NCBI GenBank assembly: GCA_017307755.1
Contig: JAFKGQ010000016.1
Span: 1-64,000 of the forward strand
DNA length: 64,000 nt
Source of the DNA: Chitinophagaceae bacterium
GTDB lineage: Bacteria > Bacteroidota > Bacteroidia > Chitinophagales > Chitinophagaceae
Reading direction: 5' to 3'
The position numbers and the translations under genes are program-made. Position 1 is the stretch's first letter. Every line of letters begins with the position of its first letter. The notes below the pieces were generated by a model. The model saw only the letters and a program-made list of their open reading frames with translations. It made no database searches and was not told the origin of the DNA. Of this stretch, positions 16,099 to 24,123 are shown piece after piece.

Positions 16099-16559
16099 AG
16101 ACCGAAAAAGACCTTTATGATCGGGGTTATCCTGCCCAATCTCTCGCAGGACTTCTTTGCCTCGATGGTGACGGGTATCGAGGATGTGGCGTATAAAAAG
16201 AACTATACTGTGCTGCTTTGTCAGTTCAGGGACGAACAGGAGCGGGAGAAGCAACTGGTGAACGCACTAAAATCCCACTGGGTCGACACGGCATAAGATA
16301 CCCGTGGTCTTTCTCGACAAGATACCCAAGATGCCGGATATCCATTATATCGCCAGCAGTCTGGCAACGGGCATGCAGTAGGATATCGACTTCCTCATCA
16401 GTAATAAGCACAAACGTATCGCCCTTATCAACTGAGCCCATCTGCGGCTATATGGACAATGCGCCAATCGCCTCTGTGGAGCAATTTCCTTATCTGCAGG
16501 GGGAAAAGGCGACGGAACTGCTGCTGCAAACAAGGCTGGTGGTGCACCGGCCGGGGTGA
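16099..16559 (+). pseudogene. LacI-family transcription regulator remnant
   Basis: A decayed sensor domain of a LacI/GalR regulator. From 16099 the frame reads RPKKTFMIGVILPNLSQDFF, then MVTGIEDVAYKKNYTVLLCQ, the classic start of the periplasmic-binding-like domain after the hinge. It then passes a gap and a frame change to IPVVFLDKIPKMPDIHYI, an in-frame stop at about 16381, DIDFLISNKHKRIALIN and another stop. A final out-of-frame piece is YMDNAPIASVEQFPYLQGEK followed by ATELLLQTR. The DNA-binding domain is absent: the sequence is joined abruptly to the T9SS remnant at 16091-16098. Not functional. Confidence 0.8.
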
Positions 16560-16606
16560 TGCATAAAGAAATTCAGTAAAAGGGAAGTGTAGTTGTTGTC
16601 TGGAGA

Positions 16607-17210
16607 CTATTTCGTGCGGATTTCTTTGCTTAATTTTCTGGCAAACGCGACAGGTACACCCACTAAGGAAGCGATCTTTCCTATGGAGAATTCGGTGTTT
16701 GCTAGCAATACCTTTACGGACTTTTCTACGCCTTCTTCCAGCCCTTTTCGATGGCCTTCTTCAAGGCCCTCCTGCCTTCTCATTTCCGCCACTTGTTCAA
16801 AAATATCCATGGTATTTTTTTTACCGGTGATCTTATCAATTTCGGTTCTAAAGATACGATTAGTTTCGGGGTTTTCAAACCGGACATAGTTATCCAAAAA
16901 TGTTAAAATAGCCTGCAGCTTTCGCCTTTGAAATATGCATAAGCTCATATTCGTAGCAGTTGGGCAACCGCCTGCCGTCAGGGCCGGTGTAGATCGTAAT
17001 CGCTGCTACTGGCTTCCGGTAGCGATCGAAACAACGATAAAAGTACCGGAACATCCGTTGTGGGAATATTTCCGCCAGTTCCCTATCCAGAAAACCGAAT
17101 TCTCTTTGCAGATCAAACACCTGGTCTGCGTTTGGAAAAACGAATCTCAGGAGGTCATCAAGCACCATTTCCAACAATCCTTTCCAAAGGATGTCCTTAT
17201 TATGTCGCAT
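16607..17210 (-). pseudogene. Rpn-type PD-(D/E)XK nuclease / putative transposase, broken
   Basis: Two overlapping frames together cover parts of an Rpn-family protein. The upstream part (from the ATG at 17210) reads MRHNKDILWKGLLEMVLDDL, FDLQREFGFLDRELAEIFPQ, then jumps straight to RMFRYFYRCFDRYRKPVAAI. This skips the usual middle with the DxExQ-type nuclease residues, which is an internal deletion. A frameshift near 16900-16945 leads to the C-terminal part, with LQAILTFLDNYVRFENPET, the helical MDIFEQVAEMRRQEGLEEG stretch and SIGKIASLVGV. Intact relatives are about 290-300 residues. With the active site lost and the frame broken it should be inactive. Confidence 0.78.
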
Positions 17211-17219
17211 AACATACAA

Positions 17220-17506
17220 TTGATCTTAGCAATACTGTATTATCGCTGAGATATGCTAATAGAAAAGCCAATATGTTATCCGAGTAGTGGGAATGGTTGG
17301 ATTTTCTTAGGCGTTGTTTATTCGTTCATTTTACAGGGCTACTAAGTTACTATGAAGAAGGCGAAATATTTTTGAATATTTTATCACCCTTGCTGGTGCG
17401 CTATTTTTCTAAATTCTCGTAATGCTGGCATCGAGGCTCTCCATCACATGCCCCAACAGAGGATCCGTGTTTGTGGAAGATTGGTCTGAATCCTGTCCAT
17501 TTCGTT
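17220..17506. other. AT-rich gap without a recognisable gene
   Basis: About 290 bases, noticeably richer in A/T than the flanks, between the Rpn remnant and the small Pro/Glu/Lys-rich gene. Short open frames (36-45 codons) occur on both strands near 17400-17520, but none resembles a known protein or has a clear start. No convincing hairpin terminator, tRNA or repeat was found. Confidence 0.5.
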
Positions 17507-17710
17507 CTACGGGTAGACTTTTCCTGGTGTAGAATTTTGTTCCGGCTTGGGGATCTCAGCAGGTGAAGGTTCCTCCGGCTCTTTTTCGGGATAGATCTCG
17601 GGCTTTTCCTCCGGCGATACCGGGTTTTCTGGTATATCTGGTTTTATTTCCGGGACCTTATCCGGCTTTGGAACTTCAGATGGCTTATTGGGTTTTTTTA
17701 TTTTGCTCAT
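17507..17710 (-). CDS. Small Pro/Glu/Lys-rich protein
   Basis: A 67-residue peptide that is almost entirely P, E, K, I and S, built on loose repeats of the type KPEI-P-E-K (for example KPEIYPEKEPEE). It has no signal peptide and no membrane helix, so it is probably an unstructured cytoplasmic protein. Similar low-complexity small proteins are common in Chitinophagaceae-like genomes as I recall, with no known function. The ATG at 17710 is preceded by an A-rich stretch rather than a Shine-Dalgarno sequence, which is normal in this phylum. Confidence 0.5.
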   Translation of the reverse strand: MSKIKKPNKPSEVPKPDKVPEIKPDIPENPVSPEEKPEIYPEKEPEEPSPAEIPKPEQNSTPGKVYP

Positions 17711-17846
17711 GTTTTTGGAGTATGTTAGGAATATTTCTCTACAGAGGATAATAGATTACAGCTATGAAATAATTGTGCCAACGTGCATGGCATACTATAT
17801 ATGGCAGCGGGCATAAGTTTTGAATTCATTGATAAAACGGGCTACT

Positions 17847-18473
17847 ATGAAAAATCTATCCAACTTTTACCTGTGCTTGATACTTATCTCCCTTTCATAC
17901 AGCTGTAATAACGGTTCCTCCGATAGTGTAAGGAATGCGAAGGATTCCAATGCTGCAAAGATTGACAGCCAGCGCACTATGGAACGGCCTTCTACTGCGG
18001 CGCTATCGAAAACGGATGCTGACTTCCTGGTGAATGCCGCCAGTGGAAGTATGCCGGAGGTTGAATTGGGGCAGTTGGCGCAAACCAATTCCCGGAATCC
18101 CCGGGTAAAGGCTTTTGGCGCTATGATGGTACGGGACCATGAACAGGGGGAAGTAAAATTGAAGGACGTGGCCTCTTCAAAAAATGTAACTCTCCCGAAT
18201 GCTGTATCCAATCATCAACAGAAAGAAATAGAGAACCTGAAAGGAAAAAAAGGCAGCGACTTTGATAAGGGTTATATGCGCCTTATGGTCGAAGATCATA
18301 GAGATGATGTAAAGGAGTTTGAAAAACAAGCGGGTAAGGCGACGGATTCTCTTGTGAGGTCTTTTGCCAGCAGTAGCCTGGATATGCTGCGCAGACATCT
18401 CGATTCTGCCAATTATCTGGTGGACCTATTGGGAATAAATTATGAAAAAAGAGAGCCGATCTTACCCAAATAA
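17847..18473 (+). CDS. DUF4142 family lipoprotein
   Basis: A 208-residue exported protein. The N-terminal hydrophobic segment ends in SLSYSCNN, a likely lipoprotein cleavage site with the cysteine at about residue 20. The body is the DUF4142 four-helix bundle (ferritin-like): DADFLVNAASGSMPEVELGQ near residue 57, RVKAFGAMMVRDHEQGE, and GYMRLMVEDHRDDVKEFEKQ, with His and Glu residues spaced as in the family. The family is often linked to stress or envelope functions, but its activity is unknown. An upstream TTG at 17820 is not used because the ATG puts the signal peptide at the N-terminus. Confidence 0.85.
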   Translation: MKNLSNFYLCLILISLSYSCNNGSSDSVRNAKDSNAAKIDSQRTMERPSTAALSKTDADFLVNAASGSMPEVELGQLAQTNSRNPRVKAFGAMMVRDHEQGEVKLKDVASSKNVTLPNAVSNHQQKEIENLKGKKGSDFDKGYMRLMVEDHRDDVKEFEKQAGKATDSLVRSFASSSLDMLRRHLDSANYLVDLLGINYEKREPILPK

Positions 18474-18527
18474 AAAAGCCGCCTATTCGCCGGCGATCAA
18501 TAGATCATAGCGATTGTACTAAATTTT

Positions 18528-18557
18528 TTTGATTATTTAACGAAAAGCTTAGATTTG
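18528..18557 (+). promoter_or_regulatory. Bacteroidota-type promoter before the first ECF sigma gene
   Basis: TTTG at 18528-18531 and TAGATTTG at 18550-18557, an exact match to TAnnTTTG, separated by 18 bases. This is the layout of the primary-sigma promoter in Bacteroidota. It leaves a leader of about 50 bases before the ATG at 18616. It would drive the sigma factor and FecR genes. Confidence 0.6.
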
Positions 18558-18615
18558 TAAGACAGCAAACGCTTATAGAAAATTGCTTGCCAGCAAATCA
18601 AACGGTAACCCGGGG

Positions 18616-19206
18616 ATGCCTCCTCATGTGGATGAGCAGCTTCTTTTAAAAAATATCTCGGAAGGTAGCTGGGAGTCCTATACAAGTCTTTTTAACATCT
18701 ATCTCGATAAGCTTTCTCAATACATCTATCCTTTTGTCAACCAGTCCCGCGAAGATACCGAAGAGATAATCCAGGAAGTCTTTTTAAAGATCTGGGAGCG
18801 TAGGGAGCATCTTTCATCCATCCGAACCTTCGATCAATATCTATTCCGGATGGCGAAGAACAAGCTCATCGATCTGCTGGCAAAACGCAGGTCCATAAAG
18901 GATCTGCACAAAAAATATGCGGCGTCCAGGCAAGCCTCCCATTGCGAGCCTGAGCAGGATCTTATCTATGCCGAATACCAGGAGACGGCAAAAAAAGCCA
19001 TCGAAGAACTCTCGCCCAAGCTACGGACAGTATTTTTTATGAGCACCCGGGACGAATTATCGCTGGATGAGATCGCCAGCAGGCTGCGGTTGCCAAAGGA
19101 AACTGTAAAAAAACGTCTTTACCTGGCCGGCGCCTTTATCAGGAATTATCTGCGCATAAAGGCGGAATGGCTTGGCTTCCTGACCATCTGCTATCTGCTT
19201 TATTAA
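18616..19206 (+). CDS. ECF sigma-70 factor of the first SusCD locus
   Basis: A 196-residue extracytoplasmic-function sigma factor. Region 2 covers SWESYTSLFNIYLDKL through EEIIQEVFLKIWERREHLSS and FDQYLFRMAKNKLIDL. Region 4 is ELSPKLRTVFFMSTRDELSL followed by DEIASRLRLPKETVKKRLYL, a helix-turn-helix. The hydrophobic tail (WLGFLTICYLLY) is common in this subgroup. I prefer the ATG at 18616 over a TTG at 18583. Paired with the FecR gene downstream, it would be released when the outer-membrane receptor binds its glycan and would then activate the SusC/SusD operon. Confidence 0.9.
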   Translation: MPPHVDEQLLLKNISEGSWESYTSLFNIYLDKLSQYIYPFVNQSREDTEEIIQEVFLKIWERREHLSSIRTFDQYLFRMAKNKLIDLLAKRRSIKDLHKKYAASRQASHCEPEQDLIYAEYQETAKKAIEELSPKLRTVFFMSTRDELSLDEIASRLRLPKETVKKRLYLAGAFIRNYLRIKAEWLGFLTICYLLY

Positions 19207-19271
19207 AATTTCTATTTTTTACTTCCTCTTTTCTCCACGACAGCAGTCTTAAGGTTAATACTTCATGATCT

Positions 19272-20489
19272 ATGATTTTGGAAGAAGCCTTATATCTAGC
19301 GAAAAAGATAGCATCGGACAATTACAGTCGCCAGGAGCTGGATCAATTCCTGACATATATGGATAACGCGGATACAGGGGAGATCGATCTGATCCTCAAC
19401 GCTTATCGGGAAGCACTCGATAAGCAGGGCGGCTATTCCTCGTACGTCAATACCGACTTTATCCACCGTCTGAATGCCTTGCGACCCGGCACTGAAAGTG
19501 TGGCGTCGGAAATCCCCGTAATCCGGGAAAGGACCCGGAGGAGTTGGGTCCGGTGGGCTGCGGCGGCAGTCATCCTGGTCACGGCAGGAGGCCTTTATTT
19601 TCGTCATCAAAACAAAAATGAAAAACCCGATACGCTTTCCGCGATCCCTGTCGCCGGCGACATAAAAGCCCCGCAATCCAACCGGGCCACGATCACGCTT
19701 GCCAGAGGACAAAAAGTCTTTCTCGACAGTGCAGCCAACGGACAACTGGCTATGCAGGGCCAGGTGCGCCTGGTCAAGATGGCTGAAGGAAAGATAGGCT
19801 ATGAAGGCGCGGCGCCTGCCGGTCAGCCCGGTGAAGTTGTTTACAATACCGTCACCAACCCCCGGGGCAGTAAAGTAGTGAACATAACGCTGGCTGACGG
19901 CAGTCGGGTATGGCTGAATGCGGGTTCTTCCCTCACTTATCCTGTAGCATTTACAGGAAAGGAAAGGAACGTACAGTTCACCGGCGAAACCTATTTCGAA
20001 ATAAGCCCTGACGCGTCCAAACCCTTCACGGTGACCCGGCGGGGTGATAATATCAGGATAAAGGTGCTGGGAACGCGATTCAACGTAAATGCCTATGATG
20101 ATGAGATGGCGTTAAAGGTCACCCTGCTCGAAGGTTCGGTGAGGGTCGACAAGGGAAAAAATACAAGCCTGCTCAAACCAGGTCAGCAGGTACAGGTGAA
20201 AGAGGACAGGAACAGGGTCATCGATGACATCGATATAGACGAAGTGATGGCCTGGAAAAATGAGAAGTTCCGGTTCTCCGAAAAGACGGATATAGAAATG
20301 ATCATGCGGCAGATAGCCCGCTGGTATGATCTGGATATCGAATACCAGGGAAAGGTGAACGAACATTTCTGGGGTTCGATATCCCGGACGGTGAATGCTT
20401 CCCAGGTGTTCAAAATGCTGCAGGCAACCGGCTTTGTAAAGTTCAGGATCGAAGGGAGGAAAGTGACGGTGATGCCTGCGTCTCCATGA
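19272..20489 (+). CDS. FecR-family anti-sigma factor
   Basis: A 405-residue membrane anti-sigma factor. The cytoplasmic N-terminal ~95 residues bind sigma. One membrane helix is at ~96-112 (VRWAAAAVILVTAGGLYF). The periplasmic FecR domain follows (TLADGSRVWLNAGSSLTYPV, ETYFEISPDASKPFTVT, VLGTRFNVNAYDDE, LLEGSVRV). The C-terminal DUF4974 domain contains FRFSEKTDIEMIMRQIARWY. It relays a signal from the STN domain of the neighbouring SusC to the sigma factor. The gap to the sigma gene is 65 bases and shows no regulatory site. Confidence 0.92.
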   Translation: MILEEALYLAKKIASDNYSRQELDQFLTYMDNADTGEIDLILNAYREALDKQGGYSSYVNTDFIHRLNALRPGTESVASEIPVIRERTRRSWVRWAAAAVILVTAGGLYFRHQNKNEKPDTLSAIPVAGDIKAPQSNRATITLARGQKVFLDSAANGQLAMQGQVRLVKMAEGKIGYEGAAPAGQPGEVVYNTVTNPRGSKVVNITLADGSRVWLNAGSSLTYPVAFTGKERNVQFTGETYFEISPDASKPFTVTRRGDNIRIKVLGTRFNVNAYDDEMALKVTLLEGSVRVDKGKNTSLLKPGQQVQVKEDRNRVIDDIDIDEVMAWKNEKFRFSEKTDIEMIMRQIARWYDLDIEYQGKVNEHFWGSISRTVNASQVFKMLQATGFVKFRIEGRKVTVMPASP

Positions 20490-20518
20490 CATTGTGATCG
20501 TTAGCCCCAAAACAAAAA

Positions 20519-20627
20519 CCGTCCCGAGGTAGTAGTCGGGACGGCGGAGGTTCGGGTTAACCCAATGATACAATCGTTCTACGGACTGACTATCCGCCAG
20601 TGGGCGGATGAAACCATTGTTTAACCC
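20519..20627 (+). repeat. Nested inverted repeats in the susC leader
   Basis: Three hairpins in the 153-base gap between fecR and susC. A 9-bp perfect stem pairs 20519-20527 with 20536-20544 (loop of 8). A 7-bp perfect stem pairs 20592-20598 with 20603-20609 (loop AGTG). An outer stem pairs 20554-20560 with 20621-20627 and 20563-20567 with 20615-20619, enclosing the second hairpin. None is followed by a T-tract, so these are not ordinary terminators. They may form a structured 5' leader controlling susC, or a small mobile-repeat relic. Confidence 0.55.
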
Positions 20628-20642
20628 AAACCAAGCGAAGTT

Positions 20643-23600
20643 ATGGATTTAATTGCATTTTTAAATCCTTCGCACCCGGTGCGAAAGAAGCTAAACCAAA
20701 CGCTGCAGATCATGCGTCTGATCGCCATCATCATGCTTGCCGCCTGTCTTCAGGCGAGCGCCAGGGGTTATTCCCAGATCACCCTGTCGGAGACCGATGT
20801 CCCGTTGGGAAAAGTATTAAAGGAAATAGAAAAGCAGAGCGGGTACGATCTTCTGTGTACCTATGAGCTGTTGCAGCAGGCGGGACGCGTTACCGTCAAC
20901 CTGAAGAATGCTACACTGCGGCAGGCAATTGAAGCATGCCTGAAGGGAAAAGAGCTGAGCTACGAGATCCAGGAGAAGACCGTCGTCATAAAAAGGATGC
21001 CGGTCCGGGATGTCATCCCGCAGACCGATGGTTCCCCTCTCCCGCCTTTCGTGATCCATGGAAAGGTAGTAAACCACAATGGGCAGCCTTTACAGGATGT
21101 GTCGGTGGTCATAGCAGGCACCCGCATCGGGACCAAGACAGGTCAGGATGGAAGCTTTACCATCAGTACCCCCGACAACAGGGATATCGTGCTGGAAGTT
21201 TCCAGCATCGGCTATCAGCCAAAAAGCGTGAGGATGGGCAGACAGACGGAGATAACGATCACCATGGAAGATGCCAATACGCAGCTGAATGAAGTTGTGA
21301 TGGTCGGATATGGTTCTCAAAAAAGAGTGAATGTACTGGGAAGCATATCGACGGTGAAGGGCGCCGAACTGACGGTAAACCCCATGCCGAATATCGCCCA
21401 GGGGCTCATGGGAAGAGCGTCCGGCGTCTTTATCAAGAACGTCAATGGACAGCCGGGCGATAAAACCAATGTTTCCATCAATATCCGCGGCTTTGGCACA
21501 CCCCTCATTATCATCGATGGCGTGCCTGCTACAGAAAGTGATTTTGAAAAACTGAACCCCAACGATGTGGAAACCCTCAGCATACTGAAAGACGCGGCAT
21601 CGGCTTCTGTATATGGAGCAAGGGCCGGCAATGGCGTCGTTCTTGTAAAAACAAAAAGGGGATTTCTCTCCGTACCGACCGTGGCCTACCAGGGTAATTT
21701 TCAGGTACAGCACTTTACGGTGATACCACATTGGGTCAACTCCTGGGAGGACGCCAGCATGCAGAACGCGGGTGCGTATAATGAAGGCCTACCCCCTATC
21801 TGGACAGCCGAGCAGATACAAAAATTCAAGGACGGATCGGATCCCAATAAATACCCCAACACGAACTGGTGGGATAAGACAGTTAGAAAGTATGCTCCGC
21901 AGCAGCAGCACAACCTGAGCATACGGGGCGGTACTGAAAAAGTAAAATATTATGTTTCGGGGGGATACTTTTACCAGGAGGCCATGCCAAGGGCGAATGA
22001 TACACGGAACAAGCAGTACAGCCTGCGCTCGAATATCGATATTTCCCCGACCCGCAAATTGAATGTGAACCTCGATCTTTCGGGCACCTACCAGGATTTC
22101 TACGGTCCTTTTGAAGAAATGGAAAGAGGGACAGGCCAGAAGCACAGCATCATGACCTATCTCTTCCGGGTAAATCCAACCGAACCTTTTATGGGTCCCG
22201 ACCCTACCAAACCGCTGGCAGCGGGTGACGGCAACCCGTATTGGGCGTCCCTGGCCTCGAATTCAGGTTACAGAAAGAATAAAGAGCTAAAGGCGGATGC
22301 GAAAATGGGTGTTACCTATGACCTGCCTTTCGGGATACAGGCAAGGGTTAATTACCATGTCTACTTTGATCACATGAACAATAAGCTGGTGAACAGGCTT
22401 AGCCCCCAATACACCTATAACTGGGATACGAAAGTTTATACCATCTCGGGATATTCCGAGCCGGGTTATTCAAAAGTGTATAATTATTCGAATGACGCCG
22501 CCAATTTCGATCAGAACTATTTTCTAAGCTGGGATAATAAAAAGTTCGGTTATCATACCATCAGTGCAATGGTCGGCTATGAACAACTGTCAAGCCGCAA
22601 CGACTGGTTTGAAGCTTCCCGTCAGGCCTATGCCTTCCCCATCGACTACCTTATTGCAGGACCTGCCCTTAACCAGGCCAATAACGGAGATGCGGGCGAA
22701 GGCGGCAGAGTTGGCGTGATCTCCAGGATAAACTATAGTTATAAAGGGAAATATCTGTTGGAATTGAACAGCCGTTATGACGCCTCTTCATTATTCCCCA
22801 AGAATTCCCGGTGGGGGTTCTTCCCCTCGGCTTCGGTGGGATGGAGGATCTCCGAAGAGGGCTTTATGAAAAGTGTCAATTTCTTTACCAACCTCAAGCT
22901 CAGAGCCTCGTACGGGCATCTGGGATACGACCTGAATACCAACAGCTTCCAGTTCCTTCAAACCTACTCTGTGAACGGCCTCTATATCTATGACGGGGCG
23001 ACGAACGTTCTATCCAACGGGCTGAAGGCGGATGCGCTTCCCAACCCTTCCATCACATGGGAAAAAATGACCACAAAGAACATCGGGGTGGACTTCACTA
23101 TCCTGAACAACCTGCTGGAGGGCTCGGTGGATTATTTTTATCGCCTGCGGTCCGACGTATTGGGGACCCGTATCCAGTCGATACCCAATGTCATAGGAGC
23201 CAACCTTCCCCAATCGAACTATGCAAAGTACGATAACAGGGGCTTCGAGCTCACCCTCAATCACAGCGGTAAGTTTGGAAAGGTCACTTACAGCGTCGGC
23301 GGCAATGTTTCATGGAACCGTGAAAAATGTGTATACATCGATCAGAACGTATTTTCCAACCAGGATGCTTACAGACAAGGCAATAAGATCGGTCAATGGA
23401 CAGATATCGTCTGGGGTTACCGGACCGCGGGGCTTTTCCAGAGCAAGGATGAAATAAATAAGTGGGCGGACATCGACGGAAAGAACAATGCCACGGTATT
23501 GCCGGGCGATGTGAAATTCATCGATTACAACGGTGACGGAAAGATCACGGCTGCCGACCAGGTGCCCATCGGCAGGGGCGATTTCCCAAAACTGACCTAT

Positions 23601-24113
23601 GGAATAAATATGTCGGTAACATGGAAGGGGCTGGGATTGGCGATGTTATGGCAGGGAGCCGGCAACTATGACATCAATTTAAGGAACTCGCCTGATCTCA
23701 CCATTCCTTTTTATGCGGATGACAATCCGCAGGTATCTATGCTGAAGGATTCCTATGTACCGGAAGGCAATCCCTGGCTTCCTGCCAATACGACCCATGC
23801 AAAATGGCCGATATACCGGGGTCAGACATCCAACAGGGCCAACCCCAGCTACGCCTATAATTCCCAGCTATGGCTGATCAACGGCGCCTATCTCCGGCTC
23901 AAAAGCCTCGAATTGGGATATACCCTTCCGAAAAGCTATATAAGCCGCGTGGGTATCAACAACTGCAGGCTGTATGTCTCCGCCTACAATCTTCTTACTT
24001 TCAGCGCGCTCAACTTCATCGATCCGGAGATCGACACGCACGCGGTCACCACTTTCGGGGATTATTACCCTCCTGTCGGAACCTATAATCTTGGCATCAT
24101 GCTTCAATTCTAA
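20643..24113 (+). CDS. SusC/RagA TonB-dependent receptor with STN domain
   Basis: A 1156-residue outer-membrane transporter. The signal segment is at residues ~24-44. An STN domain (~46-118: ITLSETDVPLGKVLKEIEKQ) senses substrate and contacts FecR. A carboxypeptidase-regulatory-like domain is at ~132-210 (IHGKVVNHNGQPLQDVSVVI). The plug follows at ~215-335, with RVNVLGSISTVKGAEL, the SusC signature NIRGFGTPLIIIDGVP and LKDAASASVYGARAGNGVV. The rest is a 22-strand beta-barrel ending GTYNLGIMLQF. It imports glycan fragments with the SusD partner encoded 10 bases downstream. Confidence 0.95.
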   Translation: MDLIAFLNPSHPVRKKLNQTLQIMRLIAIIMLAACLQASARGYSQITLSETDVPLGKVLKEIEKQSGYDLLCTYELLQQAGRVTVNLKNATLRQAIEACLKGKELSYEIQEKTVVIKRMPVRDVIPQTDGSPLPPFVIHGKVVNHNGQPLQDVSVVIAGTRIGTKTGQDGSFTISTPDNRDIVLEVSSIGYQPKSVRMGRQTEITITMEDANTQLNEVVMVGYGSQKRVNVLGSISTVKGAELTVNPMPNIAQGLMGRASGVFIKNVNGQPGDKTNVSINIRGFGTPLIIIDGVPATESDFEKLNPNDVETLSILKDAASASVYGARAGNGVVLVKTKRGFLSVPTVAYQGNFQVQHFTVIPHWVNSWEDASMQNAGAYNEGLPPIWTAEQIQKFKDGSDPNKYPNTNWWDKTVRKYAPQQQHNLSIRGGTEKVKYYVSGGYFYQEAMPRANDTRNKQYSLRSNIDISPTRKLNVNLDLSGTYQDFYGPFEEMERGTGQKHSIMTYLFRVNPTEPFMGPDPTKPLAAGDGNPYWASLASNSGYRKNKELKADAKMGVTYDLPFGIQARVNYHVYFDHMNNKLVNRLSPQYTYNWDTKVYTISGYSEPGYSKVYNYSNDAANFDQNYFLSWDNKKFGYHTISAMVGYEQLSSRNDWFEASRQAYAFPIDYLIAGPALNQANNGDAGEGGRVGVISRINYSYKGKYLLELNSRYDASSLFPKNSRWGFFPSASVGWRISEEGFMKSVNFFTNLKLRASYGHLGYDLNTNSFQFLQTYSVNGLYIYDGATNVLSNGLKADALPNPSITWEKMTTKNIGVDFTILNNLLEGSVDYFYRLRSDVLGTRIQSIPNVIGANLPQSNYAKYDNRGFELTLNHSGKFGKVTYSVGGNVSWNREKCVYIDQNVFSNQDAYRQGNKIGQWTDIVWGYRTAGLFQSKDEINKWADIDGKNNATVLPGDVKFIDYNGDGKITAADQVPIGRGDFPKLTYGINMSVTWKGLGLAMLWQGAGNYDINLRNSPDLTIPFYADDNPQVSMLKDSYVPEGNPWLPANTTHAKWPIYRGQTSNRANPSYAYNSQLWLINGAYLRLKSLELGYTLPKSYISRVGINNCRLYVSAYNLLTFSALNFIDPEIDTHAVTTFGDYYPPVGTYNLGIMLQF

Positions 24114-24123
24114 ATCACTGCAT

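Noticed and set aside
15778..16296. A 172-residue + strand open frame as one gene
   Set aside because: Its first half is antisense to DUF3050 and the T9SS remnant; only the end (from 16099) is the LacI remnant. It is a chance read-through.
17400..17506. Frameshifted extension of the Pro/Glu/Lys-rich gene
   Set aside because: A - strand frame continues past its stop for about 40 codons but does not resemble the repeat pattern; the 67-residue version is adequate.
18583..18615. TTG start for the first ECF sigma factor
   Set aside because: The ATG at 18616 gives the normal region 2 start, and the TTG extension has no conserved residues.
20519..20544. fecR terminator at the first hairpin of the susC leader
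   Set aside because: The stem is strong, but no T-tract follows on either strand, so a terminator call is not supported.
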